27,698 bases of DNA from Clostridium sp. UBA1056 (GTDB taxonomy: Bacteria; Bacillota; Clostridia; Clostridiales; Clostridiaceae): assembly GCA_002316385.1 (NCBI GenBank), contig DCDL01000056.1:1-27698 (forward strand), written 5' to 3'. Shown here piece after piece: positions 7,247 to 15,780 of this stretch. Made by a program: the position numbers and the translations under genes. The number at the start of each line of letters is the position of its first letter. Position 1 is the first letter of the stretch. The notes below the pieces were generated by a model. The model was not told the DNA's origin, searched no databases, and saw only the letters and a list, made by a program, of their open reading frames with translations.

Positions 7247-9202
7247 TTATTTTAGACAATGAATATGTTCCTTGACTTGATCCCAAGGTACTGCATATCC
7301 TACACCTTTAGCGCAGAAAATAGAAGAAGACGTATATTCCGGATCTGCATCTTTATTATATCCTTTAGTCTCTATAACTTCTTCTGAATTATGGCATATA
7401 TCATATCCATGAAATACTAAACTTAGACTTCCCTTTCCTTTTGTAAAAGCTTGAAACTCTAAGGCATAATTCATAAAGGTAGCTACAGGTCCCCTTCCTT
7501 CTATTATAATTCTTTCCCCATAATTCCTAGGCTCATTAAAAATACCACTCATCTTTTGAATATCACTAATAACCCTTCCCATTAAATTAACATCTACATC
7601 TATTTTAAATTTATAATAAGGTTCTAGTAATATATTTTTAGCGCTTTCTAACCCTTGTCTAATAGCTCTTTTAGTTGCTTCTCTAAAGTCTCCACCCTCT
7701 GTATGCTTTAAATGAGCTCTACCATTCATAAGAGTTATTTCTATATCTGTAATTATACTTCCTGTAAGTATTCCCTTATGCTCTCTTTCAAATATATGAG
7801 TTCTTATAAGGTTTTGATTTCCTGTAGTTAAAAAATCACTATGACATTTATTTTTAAATGTTATGCCAGATCCTCTAGGTCCTTCTTTTAATTTCAAATG
7901 AACTTCAGCATAGTGACGAAGGGGCTCAAAATGACCAAATCCATCTACTTCACCTTCCATAGTTTCCTTATACAATATTTCTGGAGTTCCAAAATTCACT
8001 GATAAATTAAATCTATCCTTTAATATATCCTTTAAAACTTCTAGTTGTATTTTTCCCATTATACTAATATGAATCTCTTGTAACTCTTCACTCCATATTA
8101 CATTTAAACTATTTTCTTCACTCTCCAAAATCTTAAAGTATCTTAATACTTCTCTAGGATTTACATTTTTATCAAAGTCCACCTTTGCTCTTAGAGTTGG
8201 GATCATAGAAAACTCATTTAAATCAGAAACTCCTATACCCATACCAGCTCTTAGAGAGCTTATGCCTACAACTCCAAGAATTTCACCTGAAACAATTTTA
8301 TCTTTACTCTCATATCTATTTCCATTATAACTTCTAATTTCATTTATTTTTTCTCTTATTTCTTCCCCATTAACACTATATATAATTTCATCCTTTACTT
8401 TTAACTCACCCTGTAATGCTTTTATAAAGGTAACTCTATTACCTTTTTCATCATACTTAACCTTAAATACTCTACCTTTGAAGTCTTTATTATCCTCTGT
8501 CTTTTCATAGTTAGTATAGCTAAGATTATTAAACTTCTCTAAAAACTCTTTTACACCTTCATCTAATAATGCTGATCCCTTTAAAGCTACGAATATTTTT
8601 CCTGACTTAATAAGCTCTTTTAATTTATCTATCCATAAGCAGTTATCATAGCCTTTATCTAAATAAATTTCTAATAATTCCTCGTTTCTTTCGGCTATAA
8701 ATTCTATATTTTCATCACCTAAATTATATAATTCTTCTTCAATTAAACAAACTTCACTACTTAAAGTATTTCTTATCTCATGGATAACTTTCTGTAAATC
8801 AGCACCTTCTCTGTCTATCTTATTTATAAATATAAAAGTAGGTATATTATTTCTTCTAAGTAACTGCCATACTGTCTCTGTGTGACCTTGCACTCCCTCT
8901 ACTGCACTTATTAAAAGGATAGCATAATCTAGAATACCTATAGATCTCTCCATCTCTGGAGAAAAATCTATATGTCCTGGAGTATCTATTAAATAATATT
9001 CTGAATCTTTATATTTAAAAATTCCTATGTCAGAAAAAACTGTTATTCCTCTTTCTCTTTCTATCTTATGGCTATCCAAAAAAGCTTCCTTATGATCAAC
9101 TCTTCCTCTAGCTTTAATACTCTTTGTATGATAAAGTAATTGCTCTGAAAATGTGGTCTTTCCTGCATCCACATGAGCAAAAATCCCTATTGCCTTTTTC
9201 AC
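7247..9202 (-). CDS. Translation GTPase of the Tet(M)/TetB(P)-like ribosomal-protection family
   Basis: A 651-residue elongation-factor-G-like GTPase. G1 is AHVDAGKTT, the switch region is RGITVFSD, G3 is DTPGH and G4 is NKID. Further domains follow the EF-G order, including the domain IV/V region ending NPEEVIE-like and SSIFCAKGVGYAVPWDQV. The length (EF-G is about 690 residues) and the N-terminus match tetracycline ribosomal-protection proteins. However, many clostridia carry chromosomal relatives whose effect on tetracycline is unproven. The start is a GTG with GGGGAAG six bases upstream. It heads the GTPase-dehydrogenase-AlaX gene group. Resistance itself is not demonstrated by sequence. 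Confidence 0.88.
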   Translation of the reverse strand: MKKAIGIFAHVDAGKTTFSEQLLYHTKSIKARGRVDHKEAFLDSHKIERERGITVFSDIGIFKYKDSEYYLIDTPGHIDFSPEMERSIGILDYAILLISAVEGVQGHTETVWQLLRRNNIPTFIFINKIDREGADLQKVIHEIRNTLSSEVCLIEEELYNLGDENIEFIAERNEELLEIYLDKGYDNCLWIDKLKELIKSGKIFVALKGSALLDEGVKEFLEKFNNLSYTNYEKTEDNKDFKGRVFKVKYDEKGNRVTFIKALQGELKVKDEIIYSVNGEEIREKINEIRSYNGNRYESKDKIVSGEILGVVGISSLRAGMGIGVSDLNEFSMIPTLRAKVDFDKNVNPREVLRYFKILESEENSLNVIWSEELQEIHISIMGKIQLEVLKDILKDRFNLSVNFGTPEILYKETMEGEVDGFGHFEPLRHYAEVHLKLKEGPRGSGITFKNKCHSDFLTTGNQNLIRTHIFEREHKGILTGSIITDIEITLMNGRAHLKHTEGGDFREATKRAIRQGLESAKNILLEPYYKFKIDVDVNLMGRVISDIQKMSGIFNEPRNYGERIIIEGRGPVATFMNYALEFQAFTKGKGSLSLVFHGYDICHNSEEVIETKGYNKDADPEYTSSSIFCAKGVGYAVPWDQVKEHIHCLK

Positions 9203-9348
9203 TATAAACTTCCCCTTTATTGTACAGTATCATTAGATTTATTTTATCACAATATTCTTCTATGGTTCAGTTATAAATACAATTCACTAAACTCTTTTCT
9301 TTAGGTCAATCCCACCATTTTAATTTTAATAGTAAATTTAGACGATAG

Positions 9349-10083
9349 TTAATCATTACTTATAGAGATTTTCTTATATTGCGATTTTAAATACTCAATA
9401 ATCTCTGTCTTTTTTAGAGGTGATGAGTGCCCTAAGAAACAAGTACCAAACTCTAAACTCTCTAACATATTTATAAAACTTTGTAATTTAACTAAATCAT
9501 ACTTGTAGTTATTGTAAAAATCTATACTGTAGGCATCTCCTATAAATACTACTTTTTCTTCAGGTACATAGACTATGACAGAATCCTCTGAATGAGGCGC
9601 AATAACATTTTTTAAAATAACCACTAGCCCTCCTAAGTTTATTTCTAAATCATTTTTAAATACTATATCAGCATGTATAACTTTTATATCTTGAAGAGAT
9701 TTATATTCTTTACGAATATTAGTATCTGCAAATTCAATATCATCACCAGTTAAAAGACGCTGATTCATTGCTTCTTCTGTCCATTGCCATTTAGACATAA
9801 TCTTTAATCTTTCATTAGTTATTTCACATGCTATTGTTTTTCCTGTAACTGCATTCATGCCATAAGTATGATCCCAATGCCAATGAGTAATAGCTACATA
9901 ATCAGGTAATCTTAAATTTAATTTTTCTATAGAATTATTGAATTTTTCAACATGATTTTTCGAGTTTCCTGCATCCACCATTAAGGAATACTTATCTCCT
10001 TTAATATATCCAATTAATGGCCTATCTGCTTCTCTATCATTTTCAAGAAAATAGATCCTTTCTGTAACTTTTGTTAATGCCAT
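9349..10083 (-). CDS. Metallo-beta-lactamase-fold hydrolase
   Basis: A 244-residue MBL-fold protein. The zinc-binding motif is HWHWDH at residues 67-72. A further histidine is in IAPHSEDSVIVYV, an aspartate in FIGDAYSID, and a late histidine in FLGHSSP, so both metal sites look complete. The start at 10083 has GGTGGG about eight bases upstream; a longer frame to 10143 would run through a terminator hairpin and is rejected. The substrate is not known; such proteins include thioesterases, lactonases and nucleases as well as true beta-lactamases. It is monocistronic and preceded by a promoter, structured leader and terminator-like hairpin, which suggests regulation by attenuation. Confidence 0.92.
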   Translation of the reverse strand: MALTKVTERIYFLENDREADRPLIGYIKGDKYSLMVDAGNSKNHVEKFNNSIEKLNLRLPDYVAITHWHWDHTYGMNAVTGKTIACEITNERLKIMSKWQWTEEAMNQRLLTGDDIEFADTNIRKEYKSLQDIKVIHADIVFKNDLEINLGGLVVILKNVIAPHSEDSVIVYVPEEKVVFIGDAYSIDFYNNYKYDLVKLQSFINMLESLEFGTCFLGHSSPLKKTEIIEYLKSQYKKISISND

Positions 10084-10112
10084 AAAACATCCCACCCTTT
10101 TTAATATAAAAT

Positions 10113-10153
10113 TTAAAAAATCCCTGTAGATGAACAATATCATCCACAGGGAT
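10113..10153 (-). terminator. Intrinsic terminator or attenuator just upstream of the MBL gene
   Basis: Stem ATCCCTGT-A-GATGA / TCATC-C-ACAGGGAT (10120-10153) with a six-base loop, followed on the minus strand by TTTTTT. It lies only about 30 bp before the MBL start codon and downstream of a good promoter. Transcripts therefore either stop here or read through into the gene. The plus-strand side also has TTTTATTT, so it may work in both directions. Confidence 0.8.
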
Positions 10154-10304
10154 TTTATTTACATAAAAATCTTTTATTACATTCAAATTAAACTTAATAC
10201 ACAATATATTTATCTATATTTTATCTTAATATAAATAATCATATATATTTATATATATGCACTTGTAGTTATTTAATTTTTATATAAAAGAGTTTAATAG
10301 AAGA

Positions 10305-10438
10305 TATTGTTCTTAAAATGCATCATTAAACAAAGCTCTATCTTAGAACTTTAAAGCATTTTAAACTATTTAATTTTAATAGCTTACTTAAGAACTATTG
10401 TGTACATCCCCTTAAATCTCCTTTTTATAATTATAATT
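10305..10438 (-). ncRNA. Structured leader RNA (or independent small RNA) upstream of the MBL gene
   Basis: The transcript predicted from the promoter at 10446-10474 contains nested complementary segments: an 8 bp pairing (10388-10395 with 10309-10316), a 7 bp pairing (10356-10362 with 10315-10321) and an 8 bp hairpin with one G-U pair (10345-10352 with 10332-10339). The first two share two bases and could compete. The 446 bp between the 403-residue gene and the MBL gene otherwise holds no long ORF. Whether this is a cis leader ending in the attenuator at 10113-10153, or a separate RNA of about 320 nt, cannot be decided here. Confidence 0.5.
10384..10407 (-). CDS. Possible 7-residue leader peptide (MYTIVLK)
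   Basis: An ATG preceded by AAGGAG (about ten bases upstream) and GGGG opens a seven-codon frame inside the leader RNA. The frame overlaps the outer stem strand at 10388-10395, so ribosome stalling or passage could change the fold. It is too short to judge by composition; only its position, RBS and overlap with a stem support it. Confidence 0.3.
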   Translation of the reverse strand: MYTIVLK

Positions 10439-10445
10439 TTCTTTA

Positions 10446-10474
10446 AATATATAGTTTAATTTTGTTATTGTCAA
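10446..10474 (-). promoter_or_regulatory. Strong sigma-A promoter of the MBL leader transcript
   Basis: Minus-strand TTGACA (10469-10474, consensus), 17-base spacer, TATATT (10446-10451). The -35 box is within one arm of an imperfect hairpin (GTCAGGAAT...ATTCCTTGAC), which may end the upstream sigma-factor operon or be an operator. Confidence 0.75.
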
Positions 10475-10528
10475 GGAATATTTGTAATACGATTCCTGAC
10501 TCTAAACATGCCGGTGGATTTTTGCTAG

Positions 10529-11740
10529 CTATAATGTTAACTCTAATAAATTGGCATACAATATCCTCTCTGATTCTTTTTTATCACTATTTATTTCTTT
10601 TGAGGATTTAACCTTTCCATAGTTATCCTTTAGTTTACTATTTACAGCTCCCATTAGATGCTCTGGCGCTATAATAATACCGTAATTAATTATAGACAAA
10701 ATTTTTTCCTTAAATTTATCAATCTCAATATTATCTTCAAATATTAACTTTCCCACATTCCTTATACTTATTTCTTCTTGAATTTGATCCATATTTCCTG
10801 AAAAGCTTAATTTGCCAATGTTTCTAATTACTTTTCCATTTATTATCTCTACTTCTATATCATCACTACCTAAAACTTTTTTAACACTGTCGTAATCCTT
10901 ATCTTTACAAATAACCTTTTCTGAATATAAAGTTTTAATATAATCTTCAAGCTTTATGTCCTCTTCTAAAGCTATTTCTACTTCACCTTCTACAAATAAA
11001 ATACTATCTTTGTATTTTTTTATTGAACTGTCATTAATAATAGTATCATCATTTATATAATTTATATTGCCTGCGCTCTTTGGCAATATAACTTTATCTA
11101 TTGAGTAATAATCTTCAACATATTCTGAAATAATATTTTCAAATTCCCCATTTACAACTAGTCTGTTTAAAACTTGGATATTTGCTATTTTTTCTTCAAA
11201 AATCTTTTTATCCATAGGCTCTAAAATTATTAATTCATTGAAAGATAGCTTAGCTTTTGATGGCAAGCTTTCCATAGACTTATTTGTCAATTTAAATTTA
11301 TCTTTAAAAAAGATATGTCCTGTATTATATTTTAAAATTTTACCTTGAACTTTACACCTCGCTTGTATAGATCCTGCTAGGTTTTTAGCACATATAAGTT
11401 CACCTTGCACTGCCATGAAATATATTTTTTCTTCTATTAGCTTACTATCTATATCTGCCTTAAATGTAACAGAGCCGCTTACTATAAAAATTACTGGTTT
11501 TGAAAATCCTTCTAAATACTCTCTGTCTATTTCAAGTTCTCCTGAAGAGTTTATAACTTCTATGGCTTTGGGCGCCTTTACAGTCACTCCTACATTCATT
11601 TTTTTGCAATCTTTAAGCAATAATTGTGAATCATCACTTTCTATAAGAAATCCTACATTCCATATTTCAGAAATCTCCTTTGCTAAATCCTCTTTAATAT
11701 TTCTAACATCTAAAATATTTATATTTTTAATTCTGGACAT
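10529..11740 (-). CDS. Unrecognised repeat-built protein encoded with an ECF sigma factor
   Basis: A 403-residue protein that I do not recognise. It has no signal peptide or membrane segment. It appears to be built from about five degenerate modules of 55-65 residues (roughly 6-55, 82-137, 163-218, 245-305, 309-378). The usual pattern is a beta strand with F/V-x-G-x-V, an acidic D-I-D/E-I-D turn, an amphipathic stretch such as K-x-x-E-E-K-I, a G-x-L-I strand, and a closing L-x-G-A-x-x-K segment. IRNIGKLSF and IRNVGKLIF are near-identical neighbours. A beta-rich solenoid is a guess. Its ATG lies 2 bp after the sigma-factor stop, so it is probably a partner, regulator or target of that sigma factor rather than a classical membrane anti-sigma factor. 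Confidence 0.8.
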   Translation of the reverse strand: MSRIKNINILDVRNIKEDLAKEISEIWNVGFLIESDDSQLLLKDCKKMNVGVTVKAPKAIEVINSSGELEIDREYLEGFSKPVIFIVSGSVTFKADIDSKLIEEKIYFMAVQGELICAKNLAGSIQARCKVQGKILKYNTGHIFFKDKFKLTNKSMESLPSKAKLSFNELIILEPMDKKIFEEKIANIQVLNRLVVNGEFENIISEYVEDYYSIDKVILPKSAGNINYINDDTIINDSSIKKYKDSILFVEGEVEIALEEDIKLEDYIKTLYSEKVICKDKDYDSVKKVLGSDDIEVEIINGKVIRNIGKLSFSGNMDQIQEEISIRNVGKLIFEDNIEIDKFKEKILSIINYGIIIAPEHLMGAVNSKLKDNYGKVKSSKEINSDKKESERILYANLLELTL

Positions 11741-11742
11741 CT

Positions 11743-12207
11743 CTATACCCCCTGTAAATTCTTTTTTAATAGTTTTAATGAAGCACTTAATTGGGATCTT
11801 ACTGTTGAAGGAGATATTCCTAGTATTTTTCCTATTTCATTGCTATTTAAATGCATATTATACTTAAGCCTTAATATCTTCTTATTCTTTTCTGGCAGTG
11901 TTTCTATTAAATTTTTTATAAGAACTTCCTCTTCAAAGCTTTCAATCCATTCTTCTGGCACCCCATTATCAAAGAGAACTATTTTATTTTCTTTCCTTAT
12001 AAAATCAATATTTCTATTTTTTATTACTGTAAAAAACCAACCTTTTATTTGATATTCATTCATATTTAAAAATATATTCTCATTTTCTAATGCTCTTACA
12101 TAAGCGTCTTGTACAAGATCAAAAGCTACATCTTTATTACCGGTAATAGATTTTGCATAGGCAATGAAATCCTTGTTATATTTTTTATAAACAGAATAAA
12201 CCTTCAC
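11743..12207 (-). CDS. ECF-type RNA polymerase sigma factor
   Basis: A 154-residue sigma-70 family protein with only regions 2 and 4. Region 2 (about residues 8-80) has D..QDAYVRALEN and the GWFFTVIKNRNIDFIRK segment that contacts core polymerase and the -10 element. Region 4 (about 98-150) has LPEKNKKILRLKYNMHLNSNEIGKILGISPSTVRSQL, a helix-turn-helix for the -35 element. The start is a GTG preceded by GGGGAAG. It forms a two-gene operon with the unrecognised 403-residue protein. No transmembrane anti-sigma gene is adjacent, so the mode of control is unclear. Confidence 0.93.
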   Translation of the reverse strand: MKVYSVYKKYNKDFIAYAKSITGNKDVAFDLVQDAYVRALENENIFLNMNEYQIKGWFFTVIKNRNIDFIRKENKIVLFDNGVPEEWIESFEEEVLIKNLIETLPEKNKKILRLKYNMHLNSNEIGKILGISPSTVRSQLSASLKLLKKNLQGV

Positions 12208-12410
12208 TGTATCACTTCCCCAATTAATGCTTTCATTAATATAACGTAGGAAACTTTGAAAGTGTCCAAATTATTTTACAATAATGGATAATTTTTTCTG
12301 TAAATATATTTCACGCTTAATATAAATTATATAATAATACTGATTCCTCTAGGAGAATCAACCCTAGCTGACCTAATTCCATAAGAGTTGCTACAAATTT
12401 CGGGGGATTG

Positions 12411-13067
12411 TCACCTAATCTCTCCATCCGAAAGAGTAATTATCCTATCTGCTTCTGAAGCTATTTCTAAATCATGAGTTACAACCACTAGTGTTTGTTT
12501 ATACTTTTTAGAGGATAATTTAAGCAGCTCCATTACCTCTTTTGAATTCTTTTTATCAAGATTTCCTGTAGGCTCATCTGCAAATATAATTGAAGGCTTG
12601 TATATTAATGCCCTTGCTATAGTAGCCCGCTGTTGTTGCCCTCCAGAAAGCTGCGACGGGAGATGATCTTTTCTATCTCTTAAACCTAATAGCTCTAATA
12701 ATTCATTCAGGTAATCTTTATCTATTTTTTGATGATCTAGTAGTACAGGCAGCTGTATATTTTCCTCTAAGGTTAACACATCAATTAAATTAAAGGACTG
12801 AAACACAAAGCCCATTTTTCTTCTTCTAAAAACCGCAAGATTATCTCCATCTAAAGTATATATATCCTGATTATCAATAATTACATTACCTTCTGTAGGC
12901 TTATCTAAACCAGCCATAGTATGAAGAAGAGTACTCTTTCCTGAGCCACTAGCCCCTACTATAGCCACAAATTCTCCCTGATTAATAGTTAAATTTATAT
13001 TTTTTAAAGCATCTACCTTTGCTTCTCCACTTCCATATGTTTTACAAAGTTCCTTTATGGTTAACAT
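12411..13067 (-). CDS. MacB/LolD-type ABC transporter ATP-binding protein
   Basis: A 218-residue ATPase of the FtsE/LolD/MacB exporter class. Walker A is GASGSGKST, the Q-loop region is GFVFQSFNLI, the signature is LSGGQQQR, Walker B is IIFADEPTGNLD, and the switch histidine is in VVTHDLE. The start ATG has GGGGGAAG upstream. It is separated by 21 bp from the FtsX-type permease encoded immediately upstream, and is the last gene of the two-component/ABC cluster. It powers that permease, probably for sensing or removal of a membrane-active compound. The following 200 bp before the sigma-factor gene contain no convincing terminator. Confidence 0.95.
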   Translation of the reverse strand: MLTIKELCKTYGSGEAKVDALKNINLTINQGEFVAIVGASGSGKSTLLHTMAGLDKPTEGNVIIDNQDIYTLDGDNLAVFRRRKMGFVFQSFNLIDVLTLEENIQLPVLLDHQKIDKDYLNELLELLGLRDRKDHLPSQLSGGQQQRATIARALIYKPSIIFADEPTGNLDKKNSKEVMELLKLSSKKYKQTLVVVTHDLEIASEADRIITLSDGEIR

Positions 13068-13088
13068 TAAACTTCCCCCTAACCTAAT

Positions 13089-15686
13089 CTAATATTCTTT
13101 ATATTGCAATAGGTTTTCCTTTTTAATTTTCCTTAATGGAAAATATATTGCCACTATTCCGACCGCTATGAAAAGCACTATACTTATCAAAGTTTCCTTA
13201 TAAGGATACACATATGCTATATCATGTCCACTTCTAAACATCATACTGATCAGTATAGAATTTATACCTCCAATAATAGTTCCATAGGTTATTCCTATAA
13301 TTGAATATAGCATTCCTTCTAAATACATTATATTCTTTATACTATTTCTAGAAGCACCAACAACACTTAAAAGCGCCAATTCTTTACTTCTTAAAATTAC
13401 ATTAGTATTTACTATATTAAATACATTTGCCATACTTATAATAGTTATAAATGCTATGACACTGAAGTAAAAGAGCTTACCAAATTTAATATATTTATCA
13501 CTTTTTTCATCAAAAGCTGTTAAACTATTAAATTTTTTATCATTAGTACATGATTTCCATTGCTCCAATAGTTCTTTTCCAATATATTCTCTTTCCTTAC
13601 TGCTTATATTATCCTTGTAACTTACAACCATGCCTTTAAGTTGTGCAGGCTGCAATCTATCCAGTTCCAGTTTTTTATTAACGTCACTCTCATTGCCTTT
13701 AGATAAATTCGCACATTTCTTTTCAATCAACTCATTGTAAAGCGACCTAGGCATGTATATTACTGGAGACATATCTTTAATGCTCTCCCTATCGAAGAGA
13801 TTCACCCTAACTATACCCAAAATCTTTACCTTCATAGCTTCTTTTTCTATATTATCATTACTTTCAAATTTATTAGTATACATTAAATTTGATGTATCAA
13901 TTAGTATTTCATCTCCTACCTTCAAAGTTGCTATATCCTTCTTCTTATATTTTATGTCACATAAACTTTCCATGTCTTGCTCATAGCTTATTTGAGTAAT
14001 ATAAACGCCTCTTTCTTTTTCCATTTTTTCCTCATTATCAAATTTGTTTAAAAGATATGGTGAAAGCTGATCAATAGTGTTTAAATCAATTGGTACTATT
14101 TCAGATTTTATATTAGTATATTTGTTACCTTTAATACTGATTGAATCACCCTTTACCATTGCTTTCTTTTCAGGTATAAAAGTATAAGATTTTATGCCCT
14201 GATATATTCTATATACATCTTTTACTCCATTAATTTTTTCAGCATTCTCTACAACTAACTCTATTTGTTCACTATTGCTTTTTATCGTTTCTTTACTGTT
14301 TTCCTCATTGTATATATTAGTGAAGTAATGATTATACCAACTAAGCTGCATATCTGTTGGCAAGGCTTCATAAGGTAGTTGTTCTATGTTGCAAACTAAA
14401 CTACTAAATGTAATAAAAAGTGTTATCGAAAATACAATTGAAAACACTGTTGTTCTAAATCTTCCCTTATTGGTTCTTATATTTCTATTTGCAATAATTC
14501 CTTCAATGCTGAAAAGCTTGTTCCTTAAATCCCCTTTTCTTGTACTTACTTTTTTCACATCACAACTCCTATTAGTAAAGCAATCTAGTGGTGATATATT
14601 TTTTACTTTTCCTAGCATTGAAATTACTGATAAATATAATGTGATAATAGTAATTATTATTGTTCCCAAGATACTATATAGAGAATAATATATTTTTATA
14701 GTAACCGATTTACTAAAAATCAAACTATTAAATGTTCTAAATAATACTGAACCTACTGCTATTCCTAAAATTAGCCCTATAGGCAAGGCTATTACTCCAA
14801 TTATAAAAGCTTCCTTTAAAATAATTTTTTTTATCTGCTTGTTAGTTCCACCTATAGCCTTTATTAGTCCATATTCCTTCATTCTTTCCATAGTAGATAT
14901 ATTAAATGAATTGTATATAAATATTAATGTTGCAATCATTACAATAATAGCTACCATAAAGAAAGTGATATAATCTATAATGTCACTTTTGGTTCTACCT
15001 TCCCCCATTGCGGTTAAGAGTGCTTCATTCTTTGAAATTTTATTAACATCTATACTAAAGTCCTTAGCTAAATTGTCTATTTTATTATTTAACTTCCCTA
15101 CTTCCTTTAATTTTACATAGACTTCTACATTATCAACCACTATATTATTGCTAACAGTGTATGCATTAAATGTCTTCATAAAAGCACTATCAGTAGATTG
15201 TGAAAAACCTACAATAGTATAATCTATATTTCTGTTATCATATAGTTTAACAGTTATTTTATCTCCAATCTTTTTTTGCTCTTCTTCTTTAAAGTCTAAA
15301 TTTAATATTATTTCATTAGCTTGCTGTGGAAATCTTCCCTCTTTTAGTCTTACACCTAATAAGCTAAAACCATCACTATTTATTTCATTGATTACTAATG
15401 CTTTTTCTCCTAATGGTACACTTCCAAGTTTTTGACAAAAGGTTGCCTTCTCTACCGCCGAGTGTACCTTAATATCTAGAAATTTTTCCTTTTGCGTCAA
15501 TTCAAATTTAACATGATAATCTCCATCTTCTCTTAACATAGTAATAATATTTTGTTGAGAAGAATAAATCATGTGTCCTGTACCACTTATAAACATAGTA
15601 GCTAATATTATTGCAATTATATTGACCAGACTTCTCCTTTTGTTTTGTCTAAGATACTTATTAGATATTTCTATGTACCTATTCAT
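13089..15686 (-). CDS. FtsX/MacB-family ABC transporter permease
   Basis: A permease of about 865 residues with two FtsX-like membrane domains. An N-terminal anchor helix lies near residues 20-40. Three helices plus a G-T-N-K-Q-I-K-K-I loop occupy about 240-370, followed by a second anchor after SIEGIIANRNIR. A large extracytoplasmic domain extends to about 740, and a final FtsX triplet contains VGASRNSIKNIMYLEGM. The ATG at 15686 is preferred over the GTG at 15701, because GAGGGGAG is placed correctly for it. Adjacent kinase, regulator and ATPase genes make a bacitracin/lantibiotic-type exporter or mechanotransmission system likely. It has two FtsX modules and is larger than BceB proteins. 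Confidence 0.92.
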   Translation of the reverse strand: MNRYIEISNKYLRQNKRRSLVNIIAIILATMFISGTGHMIYSSQQNIITMLREDGDYHVKFELTQKEKFLDIKVHSAVEKATFCQKLGSVPLGEKALVINEINSDGFSLLGVRLKEGRFPQQANEIILNLDFKEEEQKKIGDKITVKLYDNRNIDYTIVGFSQSTDSAFMKTFNAYTVSNNIVVDNVEVYVKLKEVGKLNNKIDNLAKDFSIDVNKISKNEALLTAMGEGRTKSDIIDYITFFMVAIIVMIATLIFIYNSFNISTMERMKEYGLIKAIGGTNKQIKKIILKEAFIIGVIALPIGLILGIAVGSVLFRTFNSLIFSKSVTIKIYYSLYSILGTIIITIITLYLSVISMLGKVKNISPLDCFTNRSCDVKKVSTRKGDLRNKLFSIEGIIANRNIRTNKGRFRTTVFSIVFSITLFITFSSLVCNIEQLPYEALPTDMQLSWYNHYFTNIYNEENSKETIKSNSEQIELVVENAEKINGVKDVYRIYQGIKSYTFIPEKKAMVKGDSISIKGNKYTNIKSEIVPIDLNTIDQLSPYLLNKFDNEEKMEKERGVYITQISYEQDMESLCDIKYKKKDIATLKVGDEILIDTSNLMYTNKFESNDNIEKEAMKVKILGIVRVNLFDRESIKDMSPVIYMPRSLYNELIEKKCANLSKGNESDVNKKLELDRLQPAQLKGMVVSYKDNISSKEREYIGKELLEQWKSCTNDKKFNSLTAFDEKSDKYIKFGKLFYFSVIAFITIISMANVFNIVNTNVILRSKELALLSVVGASRNSIKNIMYLEGMLYSIIGITYGTIIGGINSILISMMFRSGHDIAYVYPYKETLISIVLFIAVGIVAIYFPLRKIKKENLLQYKEY

Positions 15687-15750
15687 ATTGTCTCCCCTCA
15701 CTTTCCTCTATACTTATAAACATACTCCTCAATTCTTACTATAAGATAAA

Positions 15751-15780
15751 TACCTTTCTTACAAATTTGTAAGAAAGGTA
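15751..15780. promoter_or_regulatory. 30 bp perfect palindrome across the kinase stop codon
   Basis: TACCTTTCTTACAAA and its exact reverse complement are joined without a spacer. The histidine kinase stop codon (15759-15761) lies within it, and the permease start is about 65 bp further on. There is no U-run after it on the minus strand, so it is a poor intrinsic terminator. Possible roles are a DNA operator governing the permease genes or an RNA hairpin that processes or attenuates the transcript. Confidence 0.6.

Noticed and set aside
10084..10474. T-box riboswitch upstream of the MBL gene
   Set aside because: GGGTGG before the start codon is only the RBS; the T-box sequence TGGNACCGCG and the specifier stem are absent.
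11415..11867. Plus-strand 150-codon open frame across the sigma-factor/repeat-protein junction
   Set aside because: Antisense to two adjacent genes with good starts and motifs; its composition is that of a shadow frame.
12343..12360. Hairpin GATTC...GAATC after the exporter ATPase as terminator
   Set aside because: Only five or six pairs, with mismatches inside and no U-run; not enough for a terminator call.
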